A stretch of DNA of 6,153 nt from assembly GCA_003567615.1 (NCBI GenBank), contig PWZC01000022.1, positions 1 through 6,153 on the forward strand, given 5' to 3'. The notes under the pieces were generated by a model, which was given only the letters and a program-made list of their open reading frames with translations, searched no databases and was not told where the DNA came from. Both the position numbers and the translations under genes were made by a program. Position 1 is the first letter of the stretch, and the number at the start of each line of letters is the position of its first letter. Source of the stretch: Gemmatimonadota bacterium (lineage in GTDB: Bacteria; Gemmatimonadota; Gemmatimonadetes; Longimicrobiales; Gaopeijiaceae). Shown in pieces: positions 5,891 to 6,153 of this stretch.

Positions 5891-6153
5891 TCAGGCATCC
5901 CAGTCGTGAGGCGATGACTGATCGAACTCGTACTCCGGGATGGGCTCAGGAGCCGCGAGGTCGAAGGCCGGGGTCTGGTCGAGGTGGAGTTCGGCCTGGG
6001 GAGGGCCGCGAGCGGGGGACACGCGGGGAGGCGGAACACTTCGCGTCGACCGGAATCTTATGGGGCTCAGGCCGCCCGATGGAGATCACGGTGGACCTCA
6101 GGCGCGCATTGGGAGCCAGGACCCCGTGGTAGCGGTGCCGATGGATGCGGGGC
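5891..6153 (-). pseudogene. IS91-family transposase (Y2/HUH type), decayed C-terminal fragment
   Basis: Entering from the right edge, one minus frame reads RIHRHRYHGVLAPNARLRS down to about 6085, the H-R-H-R-Y-x-G-V-L-A-P-N motif typical of the C-terminal half of IS91-family transposases. This frame then loses resemblance. Another minus frame takes over at about 6037 with PPPRVSPARGPP, and ends with PEPIPEYEFDQSSPHDWDA and TGA at 5893-5891. That tail matches the family's usual ending, with an ARGPP block and an EFDQ close to the C-terminus. In intact family members a stretch of very roughly 100 residues, including a Cys-rich C-x-x-C-G zinc-like motif, separates the two blocks. Here only about 10-15 codons separate them and no cysteine pair is visible. 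The fragment therefore has an internal deletion plus frame change. The catalytic HUH and tyrosine motifs would lie outside the window. Recognition rests on remembered family motifs, strong at both ends. Confidence 0.75.

Larger units (their letters stand above)
5630..6153 (-). mobile_element. IS91-family (ISCR-like) element remnant, oriIS end
   Basis: Two signals in the expected order on the minus strand define this: the C-terminal end of an IS91-family transposase (5891-6153) and, past its stop, a sequence resembling the family's oriIS tip (5643-5662). The stop-to-tip distance of roughly 230-250 bases fits the geometry I recall for ISCR elements. IS91-family elements move by rolling-circle replication from oriIS to terIS, leave no target duplication, and insert next to CTTG or GTTC. 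CTTG (minus strand, 5633-5630) abuts the outer tip copy here. The transposase is damaged, so the element is probably dead. The rest of the element, including terIS, would lie beyond the right edge. The 215 bases between the tip hairpin and the transposase stop (5676-5890) hold no gene. Confidence 0.6.

Noticed and set aside
5725..6132. A 135-codon plus-strand frame at the right edge
   Set aside because: It lies antisense to the transposase fragment, is Gly/Arg-rich, and shows no domain pattern.

Overview
This is a GC-rich, roughly two-thirds G+C bacterial window. The outer-membrane receptor and the TonB-dependent receptor architecture (signal peptide, carboxypeptidase-regulatory-like N-domain, plug, barrel) show a diderm. 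The receptor style, the AddB-like nuclease and the thioredoxin/TPR protein most recall Gemmatimonadota or a neighbouring phylum; that placement is inferred from protein resemblance, not proven.

Layout, left to right. (1) 1-773, minus strand: N-terminal part of a PD-(D/E)XK (AddB/RecB-like) nuclease-family protein running off the left edge. Its family resemblance fades near position 200, where a frameshift is likely. (2) 854-1602, plus strand, divergent from (1): a thioredoxin-TPR protein (CnoX/YbbN type) with intact WCGPC and cis-proline motifs, but broken by an in-frame TGA and a one-base frameshift. (3) 1603-2330: about 730 bases with no credible gene but several strong stem-loops. (4) 2331-4685, plus: an intact 784-residue TonB-dependent receptor of the ZnuD-like, metal-receptor-resembling branch. 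Its first large extracellular loop is acidic rather than His-rich. (5) 4686-4847: convergent intergenic with two hairpin terminators. (6) 4848-5474, minus: a 208-residue five-helix membrane protein of unknown function. (7) 5630-6153, minus: remnant of an IS91-family rolling-circle element. It holds the decayed C-terminus of the transposase and, about 230 bases past its stop codon, a sequence closely resembling an IS91/ISCR oriIS with a duplicated 10-base tip and a CTTG target tetranucleotide.

The genes do not form one pathway. The receptor and the unknown membrane protein look intact, while the nuclease, the thioredoxin and the transposase all show damage. That suggests either local gene decay around mobile DNA or sequencing/assembly error in the contig; the window alone cannot separate these. 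No complete new defence or mobile system is visible. The most interesting unexplained parts are the structured leader region before the receptor, the duplicated oriIS tip, and the acidic receptor loop.
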